Notes under the pieces: generated by a model | What the model was told of the DNA's origin: nothing | What the model saw: only the letters and a program-made list of their open reading frames with translations | Databases searched by the model: none | Assembly (NCBI GenBank): GCA_020438665.1 | Contig: JAGQUE010000356.1 | Location: 1 to 12,011, forward strand | Length of the DNA stretch: 12,011 bases | From: Nocardioidaceae bacterium | Lineage (GTDB): Bacteria > Actinomycetota > Actinomycetes > Propionibacteriales > Nocardioidaceae | Direction: 5' to 3' | Position numbers and translations under genes: made by a program | Part shown: positions 7,385 through 12,011 of the stretch, in pieces | How the letters are laid out: every line of letters begins with the position of its first letter | Numbering within the stretch: position 1 is the stretch's first letter

Positions 7385-8707
7385 ATGACTGATCGCATCA
7401 AGGTCCTGATCATGGGTGCAGCGGGACGCGACTTCCACAACTTCAACGTCGTGTTCCGGGACGACCCCACCCACGAGGTCGTTGCGTTCACCGCCACCCA
7501 GATCCCCTACATCAACGACCGCCGCTACCCACCCGAGCTGGCCGGACCGCTCTATCCCGACGGCATCCCGATCCGGGACGAGTCGGAGCTCGCCGACCTG
7601 TGCCGCGAGCACGGCGTGCAGGAGGTCGTCTTCGCCTACTCCGACGTCCCCTACGAGTACGTCATGCACCGCAGCGCCCAGGCCAACGCCCTCGGCGCGG
7701 ACTTCCGGCTGCTCGGCCCCGACAAGACCATGATCCGCAGCTCCAAGCCGGTCATCGCCGTGTGTGCCGTGCGCACCGGGTCGGGCAAGAGCCAGACCAG
7801 TCGCAAGATCCAGACGATGCTGCGCGCGGCCGGTAAGCGTGTGGTCAGCATCCGTCACCCGATGCCCTACGGCGACCTCGCGGCCCAGGCCGTGCAGCGC
7901 TATGCCACCTATGAGGACCTCGAGCGCTACCAGTGCACGATCGAGGAGCGCGAGGAGTACGAGCCCCACATCGCGGCCGGCAACGTCATCTATGCCGGGG
8001 TCGACTATGGCGCCATCCTCGAGCAGGCCGAGCAGGAGGCCGACGTCATCTTGTGGGACGGCGGCAACAACGACTTCAGCTTCTACAAGCCCGACCTCTA
8101 TGTCACCGTGGCGGACCCGCACCGGCCCGGCAACGGGCTGCGCTACTACCCCGGCGAGGTCAACCTGCGGCTGGCCGATGTCGTCGTCCTCAACAAGATC
8201 GACACCGCCGACCGCGCCGGGATCGAGGCCGAGCTCGACGCCGTCCGCTCGGTCAACCCGGACGCGACGATCATCATGGGCGCCTCCCCGGTCACGGTGG
8301 ACGACCCGTCGCTGGTGCGCGGCAAACGGGTCCTCGTGGTGGAGGACGGCCCGACACTCACCCACGGTGAGATGAAGTATGGCGCCGGCACGGTCGCTGC
8401 TCGTCAGCTCGGCGCGCGCGAGCTGGTCGACCCGCGGCACTGCGCCGTGGGCGAGATCAAGGCGACGTTCGAGAAGTATCCCGGTATCGGGGTGCTGCTC
8501 CCGGCGATGGGCTACTCCAAGCGGCAGCTGGCCGACCTGGAGCTGACCATCAACACCTCGGGCGCCGACGCCGTTGTGATCGGCACGCCGCTGGACCTGC
8601 GGCGGGTCGTCGACCTCAAGATCCCGGCCACCCGGGCCCGCTATGACCTGCAAGAGATCGGGTCGCCGACCCTGGAGGACGTCCTCAAGGAGGGCGGCTT
8701 CCTCTGA
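7385..8707 (+). CDS. Predicted P-loop NTPase, cyclic 2,3-diphosphoglycerate synthetase family (COG2403)
   Basis: A 440-residue protein of the family annotated as cyclic 2,3-diphosphoglycerate synthetase or predicted GTPase. In Methanothermus this enzyme uses ATP to cyclise 2,3-diphosphoglycerate; bacterial members are uncharacterised as far as I know. Residues 1-120 look like a Rossmann-like domain starting VLIMGAAGRDFHNFN. The central NTPase domain has Walker A GSGKSQT (132-138), a Walker B-like VILWDGGNND (221-230) and NKID (270-273), the SIMIBI-class pattern. A conserved-looking DGPTLTHGEM lies at 321-330, and the C-terminal part carries PAMGYS and GADAVVIGTP. The start ATG at 7385 has AGGAG at 7374-7378. 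The gene is transcribed alone, after the prk hairpin. Family assignment is good; the reaction in this organism is unproven. Confidence 0.8.
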   Translation: MTDRIKVLIMGAAGRDFHNFNVVFRDDPTHEVVAFTATQIPYINDRRYPPELAGPLYPDGIPIRDESELADLCREHGVQEVVFAYSDVPYEYVMHRSAQANALGADFRLLGPDKTMIRSSKPVIAVCAVRTGSGKSQTSRKIQTMLRAAGKRVVSIRHPMPYGDLAAQAVQRYATYEDLERYQCTIEEREEYEPHIAAGNVIYAGVDYGAILEQAEQEADVILWDGGNNDFSFYKPDLYVTVADPHRPGNGLRYYPGEVNLRLADVVVLNKIDTADRAGIEAELDAVRSVNPDATIIMGASPVTVDDPSLVRGKRVLVVEDGPTLTHGEMKYGAGTVAARQLGARELVDPRHCAVGEIKATFEKYPGIGVLLPAMGYSKRQLADLELTINTSGADAVVIGTPLDLRRVVDLKIPATRARYDLQEIGSPTLEDVLKEGGFL

Positions 8708-8710
8708 TCG

Positions 8711-8726
8711 GCGCCGCGGGGGGCGC
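8711..8726 (+). terminator. Weak GC-rich hairpin after the COG2403-family gene
   Basis: GCGCC (8711-8715) and GGCGC (8722-8726) can pair around a 6-base loop just after the stop codon. The stem is short and there is no T-tract, so this is a tentative terminator. Confidence 0.25.
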
Positions 8727-8734
8727 TGGCTGGC

Positions 8735-8740
8735 TAGCCT
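8735..8740 (+). promoter_or_regulatory. Candidate -10 element for the small membrane protein gene
   Basis: TAGCCT, inside the palindrome GGCTAGCC (8733-8740), lies about 50 bases before the ATG. It has the CTAG-N-N-T form shared across the window. The leader then carries two GTGATG copies (8754-8759, 8769-8774). Confidence 0.4.
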
Positions 8741-8788
8741 GAACACATCGTCAGTGATGGTTTCGCCCGTGATGAGTTCAGGAGTGTC

Positions 8789-9301
8789 ATGGCCAGCGCC
8801 CACGTCGACTACGGCGACTACGGCGAGGGACCGCAGCGGTTCCACGTCCACGTCATCGACGAGGCGACCCCCACGGAGATGGCGCGCGCGCTGATCAGGG
8901 GGCAGGTGACGAGCCCGGAGCTGCGGCTGGCTCGGGTCACGCTGGTGCTCACCCCGGTGATCGCCTGGTACGCCGCCGGCTGGCCGCCGGCGATCGCGCT
9001 CGCCGTCGCACTGGTGGCGCTGCGACCCCTGATGATGCGCGGTCTGCTGCGCAAGCTCTCGCTGCAGCTTCCGATCGGTGGCGAGATCGTCACCGAGTTC
9101 ACCGACCGCACCGTCACGCTGCGCACCCCGACGGAGATCCGCGAGTTCAAGGTGAGCTCGCTGGACCCGATCAAGACAGTGGGGGATTGGGTGGTGTTCT
9201 GCCCCGAGGGCACCCGCGACTACTACGCGGTTCCCGAGGAGCTGTTCCCACCTGTCGAGGTGGTGCGCGCCCGCGAGGCGCGCGAGGCGTCGATGTTCTG
9301 A
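8789..9301 (+). CDS. Small membrane protein with YcxB-like C-terminal domain
   Basis: A 170-residue protein of unknown function. A short hydrophilic N-terminus (1-45) precedes two adjacent hydrophobic stretches (about 47-65 and 66-83) likely to form a membrane hairpin. The following cytoplasmic part, ITV-rich strands ending TRDYYAVPEELFP (142-154), resembles the YcxB-like domain: strands, a KVSSLDPIKTVGDWVVF segment and a short xxPxxLFP closure. The ATG at 8789 has AGGAG at 8780-8784, spaced 4 bases. It stands alone between its own promoter-like element and a convergent operon, so context gives no role. The YcxB link is by pattern memory and is moderate; that the gene is real is well supported by codon use and RBS. 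Confidence 0.75.
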   Translation: MASAHVDYGDYGEGPQRFHVHVIDEATPTEMARALIRGQVTSPELRLARVTLVLTPVIAWYAAGWPPAIALAVALVALRPLMMRGLLRKLSLQLPIGGEIVTEFTDRTVTLRTPTEIREFKVSSLDPIKTVGDWVVFCPEGTRDYYAVPEELFPPVEVVRAREAREASMF

Positions 9302-9320
9302 GCCGGCCGGTCCGTCTCAG
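9298..9320. terminator. Inverted repeat between convergent genes, possible bidirectional terminator
   Basis: CTGAG (9298-9302) pairs with CTCAG (9316-9320), and the self-complementary CCGGCCGG (9303-9310) lies inside. The arms contain both opposing stop codons (9299-9301 and 9317-9319). This copies the arrangement at 483-535. There is no T-tract. Confidence 0.35.
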
Positions 9321-9688
9321 CCGACGCCGATGGCCAGGCCCCAGCCCGCCACGACGGCGACCAACCCGACCCCCAGGCTCACCAGCACGTTGAGCGCGGC
9401 CTCCATGAACGAGCCGTCCTCGAGCAGGCGAACCGTCTCATAGCCGAACGTCGAGAACGTCGTGAGCGCGCCACACAAGCCCGTCCCCACCAGCGTGAGC
9501 ACCCAGGCGGGGACGTCGTGCACGGACGCGAGCCCGGCGATGAGTCCCAGCGCCAGCGAGCCAGCGGCGTTGACGGTCAGGGTGCCGAACGGGAACACCG
9601 ATGCGTGACGGGCATTGACGGCCTGGTCGGTGAGGTAGCGCAGCGGTGCGCCCACCGCTCCGCCGAGGAGGACGAGGAGGAGCGTCAC
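9317..9688 (-). CDS. crcB: Fluoride channel CrcB/FluC, second copy of the operon
   Basis: A 123-residue Fluc-family fluoride exporter subunit of the inner membrane; these act as dual-topology dimers that let fluoride out. Four hydrophobic helices fill the protein. Conserved features are the N-terminal [10 protein letters not shown], Asn40 in [10 protein letters not shown] lining the pore, and TTFSTF (76-81) with both pore phenylalanines, Phe78 and Phe81. Length is normal. The start is GTG at 9688-9686 in a 4-base GTGA overlap with the DUF190 stop. It is the last of three genes on the minus strand and would form a homodimer or pair with the first CrcB. Confidence 0.93.
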   Translation of the reverse strand: MTLLLVLLGGAVGAPLRYLTDQAVNARHASVFPFGTLTVNAAGSLALGLIAGLASVHDVPAWVLTLVGTGLCGALTTFSTFGYETVRLLEDGSFMEAALNVLVSLGVGLVAVVAGWGLAIGVG

Positions 9689-10041
9689 GAGGCCGGTTCG
9701 CCCCCGTCGGCCCGGCTGACATAGCGGACAACCTCGACCTCCTCGACCGTCACGAGTCCTTCGGTGACGAGCTCGTCGAGCACGGGCAGGAAGTCGCGCA
9801 CCTTGTCCTCGCGGTCCACGATGACCACCGCGCACGGCAGGTCGTCGGCGAGCGACAGGATCCGGGAGGTGTGGATGTGCTCGGACTTGCCGAAGCCCTC
9901 GATGCCATGGAAGACACTCGCGCCGGCCAGCCCGGCTGCGTGGGCGCGGTGGACGATCTCGGTGTAGAGCGGCCGATGGTGCCACTGGTCGCTCTCCTTG
10001 ATCAGCACCATCAGCCGGAGAGCCGGTCCGGAAAGGGTCAT
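9685..10041 (-). CDS. DUF190 family protein (PII-like fold)
   Basis: A 118-residue soluble protein of the DUF190 family, which is often found beside crcB and has a ferredoxin-like fold related to PII signal proteins; its function is not established. Visible are the N-terminal strand [20 protein letters not shown], a helix, the [21 protein letters not shown] loop region (37-57), the strand [12 protein letters not shown] and the C-terminal [11 protein letters not shown] strand. The ATG at 10041-10039 has AGGAG about 6 bases upstream on the minus strand. It overlaps the first crcB by 4 bases (ATGA) and the second by 4 (GTGA), so all three are co-translated. Membership is confident; a regulatory role on the channel is only a hypothesis. 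Confidence 0.9.
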   Translation of the reverse strand: MTLSGPALRLMVLIKESDQWHHRPLYTEIVHRAHAAGLAGASVFHGIEGFGKSEHIHTSRILSLADDLPCAVVIVDREDKVRDFLPVLDELVTEGLVTVEEVEVVRYVSRADGGEPAS

Positions 10042-10562
10042 CGTGGGCTCCTGTCGCTGTCGCTGTCGCTGTCGGGGTCGGTGCTGGGGTCGGGCCTGGG
10101 GTCGGGCCTGGGGTCGGGGTGGAGCCGGTCGGCTCGCCGGAGCACGAGGCGCTGCCGCACGCCGATCGCCGTACGGCCGAGGACGAGGCCCGCATAGACC
10201 GCGGCGAGACCGGCCACGAGCGTGGTGGCGACATAGGTGACCGCGACCGGGATGGCACCGGCGTCGGTGAGGGAGCGCGCGTCGAGCGCATAGGTCGAGA
10301 AGGTGGTGAAGCCGCCGAGCAGGCCGACGCCCACGAACGGGCGCAGGTAGCGCCGCGGTGCCATGGCGGTCACGACGGCCATGAGGACCCCGATCAGAAG
10401 GCCGCCGCTGACGTTGGCGATCCAGGTGCCCCACGGGAACCCGTCGGGGGAGTGGGGGAAGGTCTGTGCCAGCCCCCAGCGGGCCGACGACCCGAGGGCA
10501 CCGCCGAGGGCGATCGCGGCGAGCACGTCGCCACGGTCGCGCAGCGTGCGAAGCATGGACAT
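10038..10562 (-). CDS. crcB: Fluoride channel CrcB/FluC, first copy, with Asp/Pro/Ser-rich tail
   Basis: A 174-residue Fluc-family channel subunit. The core (about 10-135) has [12 protein letters not shown], Asn50 in [10 protein letters not shown] and the pore motif TTFSTY (86-91), where Tyr91 replaces the usual second Phe. Residues about 148-174 form a hydrophilic DPRP/DSDS-repeat tail, absent in typical 120-130-residue members and encoded by tandem DNA repeats. The start is ATG at 10562, 4 bases after AGGAG; ATG at 10556 is an alternative with a 10-base gap. It follows a fluoride riboswitch and overlaps the DUF190 gene by 4 bases. Two unlike CrcB subunits in one operon fit the heterodimeric Fluc pairs known from some bacteria. 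Confidence 0.92.
   Translation of the reverse strand: MSMLRTLRDRGDVLAAIALGGALGSSARWGLAQTFPHSPDGFPWGTWIANVSGGLLIGVLMAVVTAMAPRRYLRPFVGVGLLGGFTTFSTYALDARSLTDAGAIPVAVTYVATTLVAGLAAVYAGLVLGRTAIGVRQRLVLRRADRLHPDPRPDPRPDPSTDPDSDSDSDRSPR
10051..10119. repeat. Two adjacent short tandem repeats in the 3' end of crcB
   Basis: Four exact CTGTCG copies occupy 10051-10074. After a short link come three 12-base units beginning CTGGGGTCGGG (10084-10095, 10096-10107, 10108-10119; the last differs in its final base). Both unit lengths are multiples of three and keep the frame, coding Asp-Ser and Asp-Pro-Arg-Pro repeats on the minus strand. Confidence 0.95.
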
Positions 10563-10568
10563 GGGTCT

Positions 10569-10587
10569 CCTACCGGTTGAGGTAGGG
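10569..10587 (-). promoter_or_regulatory. RBS-sequestering hairpin (riboswitch expression platform)
   Basis: On the minus strand CCTACC (10586-10581) is followed by TCAACC and then GGTAGG (10574-10569), giving a 6-bp stem. Its right arm runs into AGGAG, the ribosome-binding site of crcB. The left arm overlaps the last conserved bases of the fluoride aptamer, so ligand binding and this hairpin should exclude each other. Confidence 0.6.
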
Positions 10588-10635
10588 ACTGTTGGCGGCG
10601 CGATGCCGCGGTTGTCGGCGAGCCCCACCGCCATC
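10581..10635 (-). ncRNA. Fluoride riboswitch (crcB motif) aptamer
   Basis: Read on the minus strand, a GGCG/CGCC stem encloses GTGGGGCT, matching the G-rich loop of the crcB motif. ACAACCGC follows, like the conserved AACCGC. A second stem GCGGC/GCCGC then comes, and CCCTACC closes it where the consensus has CTCCTACC. Loop bases GGGGCT can pair with AGTCCC as the required pseudoknot, with one wobble. The joining bases read CAACA instead of the usual TGATG, so it is a diverged member. It lies directly before crcB and begins where transcription should start from the -10 at 10643-10648. Confidence 0.8.
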
Positions 10636-10642
10636 AGTGTCA

Positions 10643-10648
10643 ACGCTA
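10643..10648 (-). promoter_or_regulatory. Candidate -10 element of the crcB operon
   Basis: On the minus strand TAGCGT (within CTAGCGT) lies 7-12 bases before the first riboswitch stem, so the transcript would start at the aptamer edge. The -35 is unclear; GTGAC further upstream is too distant for standard spacing. Confidence 0.45.
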
Positions 10649-10671
10649 GCGCATCGGCAGCGACGCGAGCG

Positions 10672-10758
10672 TCACTCCTCGGCGGCGACGGCCACCTCGG
10701 TGGACCCGTACATGCTGCTCCGGCGGATGGAGCCGTCGAACCTGCTCAGCGGGATCAG
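10672..10758 (-). CDS. Possible small ORF, 28 residues, unknown, with CTG start
   Basis: On the minus strand a reading frame ends at TGA 10674-10672. From CTG at 10758 it would encode 28 residues: a basic N-terminal half with SRFDGSIRRSSMYG, then STEVAVAAEE. All codons before the stop end in G or C; by hand count the 26 A/T bases between 10673 and 10758 avoid the third codon position entirely. GGGGAGG (10772-10766) stands 7 bases before the CTG. No ATG or GTG is available at that place, so the start is uncertain, and it could instead be the tail of a lost gene. An opposite-strand frame shares the same wobble positions but loses the bias near 10768. I do not recognise the peptide. Confidence 0.35.
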   Translation of the reverse strand: MIPLSRFDGSIRRSSMYGSTEVAVAAEE

Positions 10759-10804
10759 GCGGAAGCCTCCCCTACGCTAATGCGCCGACAATGACTCGAA
10801 TAGA

Positions 10805-10816
10805 CCGCATCTGCGG
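10805..10816. promoter_or_regulatory. Palindromic operator candidate before the HTH-TOBE gene
   Basis: CCGCA-TC-TGCGG is a perfect 5-base inverted repeat ending 3 bases before the -10 TAGAGT, in the promoter spacer. A protein bound here would block polymerase, suiting repression by the HTH-TOBE protein or another regulator. Confidence 0.4.
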
Positions 10817-10819
10817 GAC

Positions 10820-10825
10820 TAGAGT
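10820..10825 (+). promoter_or_regulatory. Candidate -10 element of the molybdate operon, probable leaderless transcript
   Basis: TAGAGT (within CTAGAGT) stands 7 bases before the ATG at 10833, so transcription would start at or one base before it. No Shine-Dalgarno sequence is seen in between. A matching -35 was not found. Confidence 0.5.
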
Positions 10826-10832
10826 CCTCTTC

Positions 10833-11237
10833 ATGCCGACAATGCGGATCAAAGATGCGGCCGGGTATCTCGGCGTCAGCGACGACACCGTCCGACGCTG
10901 GGTGGATCGCGGTCTGCTGGGCTCCTCGACCGACGAGTCAGGGCGCAAGGTCGTCGACGGGTTCGAGGTCGCCATGGTCGCCCGCGACCACGCCACCGTG
11001 CCCGCGGTGCCGGGCGGGGTCGTGAGCTCCGCGCGCAACCGGTTCGTCGGTCTGGTGACCGACATCAAGACCGACGAGGTGATGGCGCAGGTCGAGATGC
11101 AGTGCGGGCCCTTCCGGGTGGTCTCGCTGATGAGCAGCGAGGCCGTGCGGGACCTCGGCATCACGCCCGGATCCGGCGCCGTCGCCGTCATCAAGTCCAC
11201 CACCGTGATCGTGGAGACCCTGAAGGGAGACTCATGA
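10833..11237 (+). CDS. HTH-TOBE molybdate-responsive regulator or molybdate-binding protein
   Basis: A 134-residue protein joining a MerR/excisionase-type HTH (residues about 4-50: MRIKDAAGYLGVSDDTVRRW, then DRGLL and a short wing) to one TOBE/Mop-like domain (about 66-131: SARNRFVGLVTDI at the start, SGAVAVIKSTTVIVE at the end). TOBE/Mop domains bind molybdate or tungstate. The gene overlaps modA by 4 bases (ATGA), so it likely senses intracellular molybdate and controls this uptake operon. The start at 10833 fits the -10 element; an ATG at 10791 in the same frame would lie upstream of that promoter, and ATG at 10842 is another option. Domain calls are firm; direction of regulation is inferred. 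Confidence 0.88.
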   Translation: MPTMRIKDAAGYLGVSDDTVRRWVDRGLLGSSTDESGRKVVDGFEVAMVARDHATVPAVPGGVVSSARNRFVGLVTDIKTDEVMAQVEMQCGPFRVVSLMSSEAVRDLGITPGSGAVAVIKSTTVIVETLKGDS

Positions 11238-12007
11238 ACCGCCCCGCCGCCATCGTCACCGCCGCGCTGCTGGGCCTGGGGCTGGCCGGCTGCGGCTCCG
11301 GGTCCTCCGGCGGCACGGCAGCCGGCGGGAGCACGACCATCACCGTCTTCGCCGCGGCCTCCCTGACCGAAACCTTCACCGAGCTGGGGGCGGCCTTCGA
11401 GGCCGCCCACCCGGGCGTCAGGGTCGAGTTCAGCTTCGCGGGCTCCTCCGACCTCGTCGCCCAGATCCAGCAGGGCGCCCCCGCCGACGTGTTCGCCTCC
11501 GCCGACGAGGCCAACATGGCCAAGCTGACCGGCGACGGCCTGCAGGGCTCGGAGCCGGCGATCTTCGCGTCCAACACGCTCGAGATCGCCGTGCCACCCG
11601 GCAACCCGGGGGGTGTCGCGACCTTCCGGGACCTGACCACGGACGGCCTCAACCTGGTGGTCTGCGCGCCGGAGGTCCCGTGCGGGGCGGCCACGGCCAA
11701 GGTCGCCGACGCTGCGGGCCTGACCCTGTCGCCGGTGTCGGAGGAGCAGAGCGTCACTGACGTGCTCGCCAAGGTCGAGTCGGGTGAGGCCGACGCGGGG
11801 ATCGTCTATGTGACCGACGTCCGGGCCGCCGGTGACGCCGTCGAGGGCATTCCCTTCCCCGAGGCCGCGGAGGCGGTGAATCTCTATCCGATCGCCACGG
11901 TCAAGGACTCCGAGCATGCCGATCTGGCCGGGGAGTTCGTCGACCTCGTCCTCTCCTCCGCCGGGCAGGACACCCTGCGGTCGGCAGGCTTCGCCCCCGC
12001 GCCATGA
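11234..12007 (+). CDS. modA: Molybdate ABC transporter substrate-binding lipoprotein ModA
   Basis: Binds molybdate outside the cell and delivers it to the ModBC transporter. It has 257 residues, typical. The N-terminus is a lipoprotein signal: short basic start, hydrophobic stretch and lipobox LAGC with Cys20, then a Gly/Ser linker. Family motifs follow: VFAAASLTETF with an oxyanion-binding Ser, FSFAGSSDL with the second Ser, QIQQGAPADVFASAD, and near the C-terminus DAGIVYVTD. The ATG at 11234 overlaps the HTH-TOBE stop by 4 bases and has AAGGGAG (11223-11229) before it. Its own stop overlaps the next ATG by 4 bases. The molybdenum may serve enzymes such as nitrate reductase, formate dehydrogenase or CO dehydrogenase; none is in the window. 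Confidence 0.95.
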   Translation: MNRPAAIVTAALLGLGLAGCGSGSSGGTAAGGSTTITVFAAASLTETFTELGAAFEAAHPGVRVEFSFAGSSDLVAQIQQGAPADVFASADEANMAKLTGDGLQGSEPAIFASNTLEIAVPPGNPGGVATFRDLTTDGLNLVVCAPEVPCGAATAKVADAAGLTLSPVSEEQSVTDVLAKVESGEADAGIVYVTDVRAAGDAVEGIPFPEAAEAVNLYPIATVKDSEHADLAGEFVDLVLSSAGQDTLRSAGFAPAP

Positions 12008-12011
12008 CGCC
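12004..12011 (+). CDS. Start of next gene, presumably molybdate permease ModB (cut by window end)
   Basis: ATG at 12004-12006 overlaps the modA stop by 4 bases (ATGA), the same coupling used at the other tight junctions here. Only eight bases are visible, so the product is inferred from the usual modA-modB order. Confidence 0.45.

Noticed and set aside
7097..8851. A 584-codon open frame on the minus strand
   Set aside because: It lies opposite the COG2403-family gene, and its protein is a low-complexity Val/Gly/Asp/Arg run typical of antisense frames in high-GC DNA. The plus-strand gene has clear motifs and an RBS.
10700..10780. Plus-strand frame ending LLSGIRRKPPLR at 10780
   Set aside because: Its third codon positions coincide with those of the minus-strand small ORF, so the GC bias does not distinguish them, but the bias fails in its last codons (CCT, CTA) and it lacks an RBS.
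10791..10832. Earlier ATG (10791) for the HTH-TOBE gene
   Set aside because: It lies upstream of the likely -10 TAGAGT and the palindrome and has no RBS; family HTH proteins of this kind start close to the MRIKDAA-like segment.

Overview
The window is very GC-rich, its genes end their codons almost always in G or C, and starts are often GTG with 4-base stop/start overlaps. It reads as a chromosomal stretch of a high-GC actinobacterium; I cannot name the genus. No rRNA, tRNA, CRISPR array, insertion sequence or phage gene was seen.

Left part (1-7241) is a Calvin-Benson-Bassham (CBB) carbon-fixation locus. It opens with the 3' end of a form II RuBisCO gene (cbbM). A two-component system follows on the other strand: a NarL-type response regulator and a soluble GAF-domain histidine kinase. 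Divergent from that pair is a compact operon of ribulose-phosphate epimerase, transketolase, class I fructose-bisphosphatase and class I phosphoribulokinase. Together these regenerate ribulose-1,5-bisphosphate for RuBisCO. No CbbR-type LysR regulator is present, so the two-component system is the natural candidate regulator.

Middle part (7242-9301) holds two singly transcribed genes. One is a P-loop protein of the cyclic-2,3-diphosphoglycerate-synthetase/COG2403 family, which could act on a metabolite derived from the RuBisCO product 3-phosphoglycerate. The other is a small two-helix membrane protein with a YcxB-like C-terminal part.

Right part (9317-10830) is a minus-strand fluoride-resistance operon. 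A fluoride riboswitch precedes crcB, a DUF190 (PII-like) gene and a second crcB, each gene overlapping the next by 4 bases. The riboswitch is followed by a hairpin able to hide the ribosome-binding site. Just upstream is an unannotated possible small ORF with strong codon periodicity.

The right end (10833-12011) starts a molybdate-uptake operon: an HTH-TOBE regulator, the molybdate-binding lipoprotein ModA and the first bases of the next gene, presumably modB.

Two architectural themes recur. Five promoter-like -10 hexamers all have the form CTAG-N-N-T, and CTAG is otherwise nearly absent from the window. Both convergent gene pairs end in an inverted repeat that contains both stop codons.
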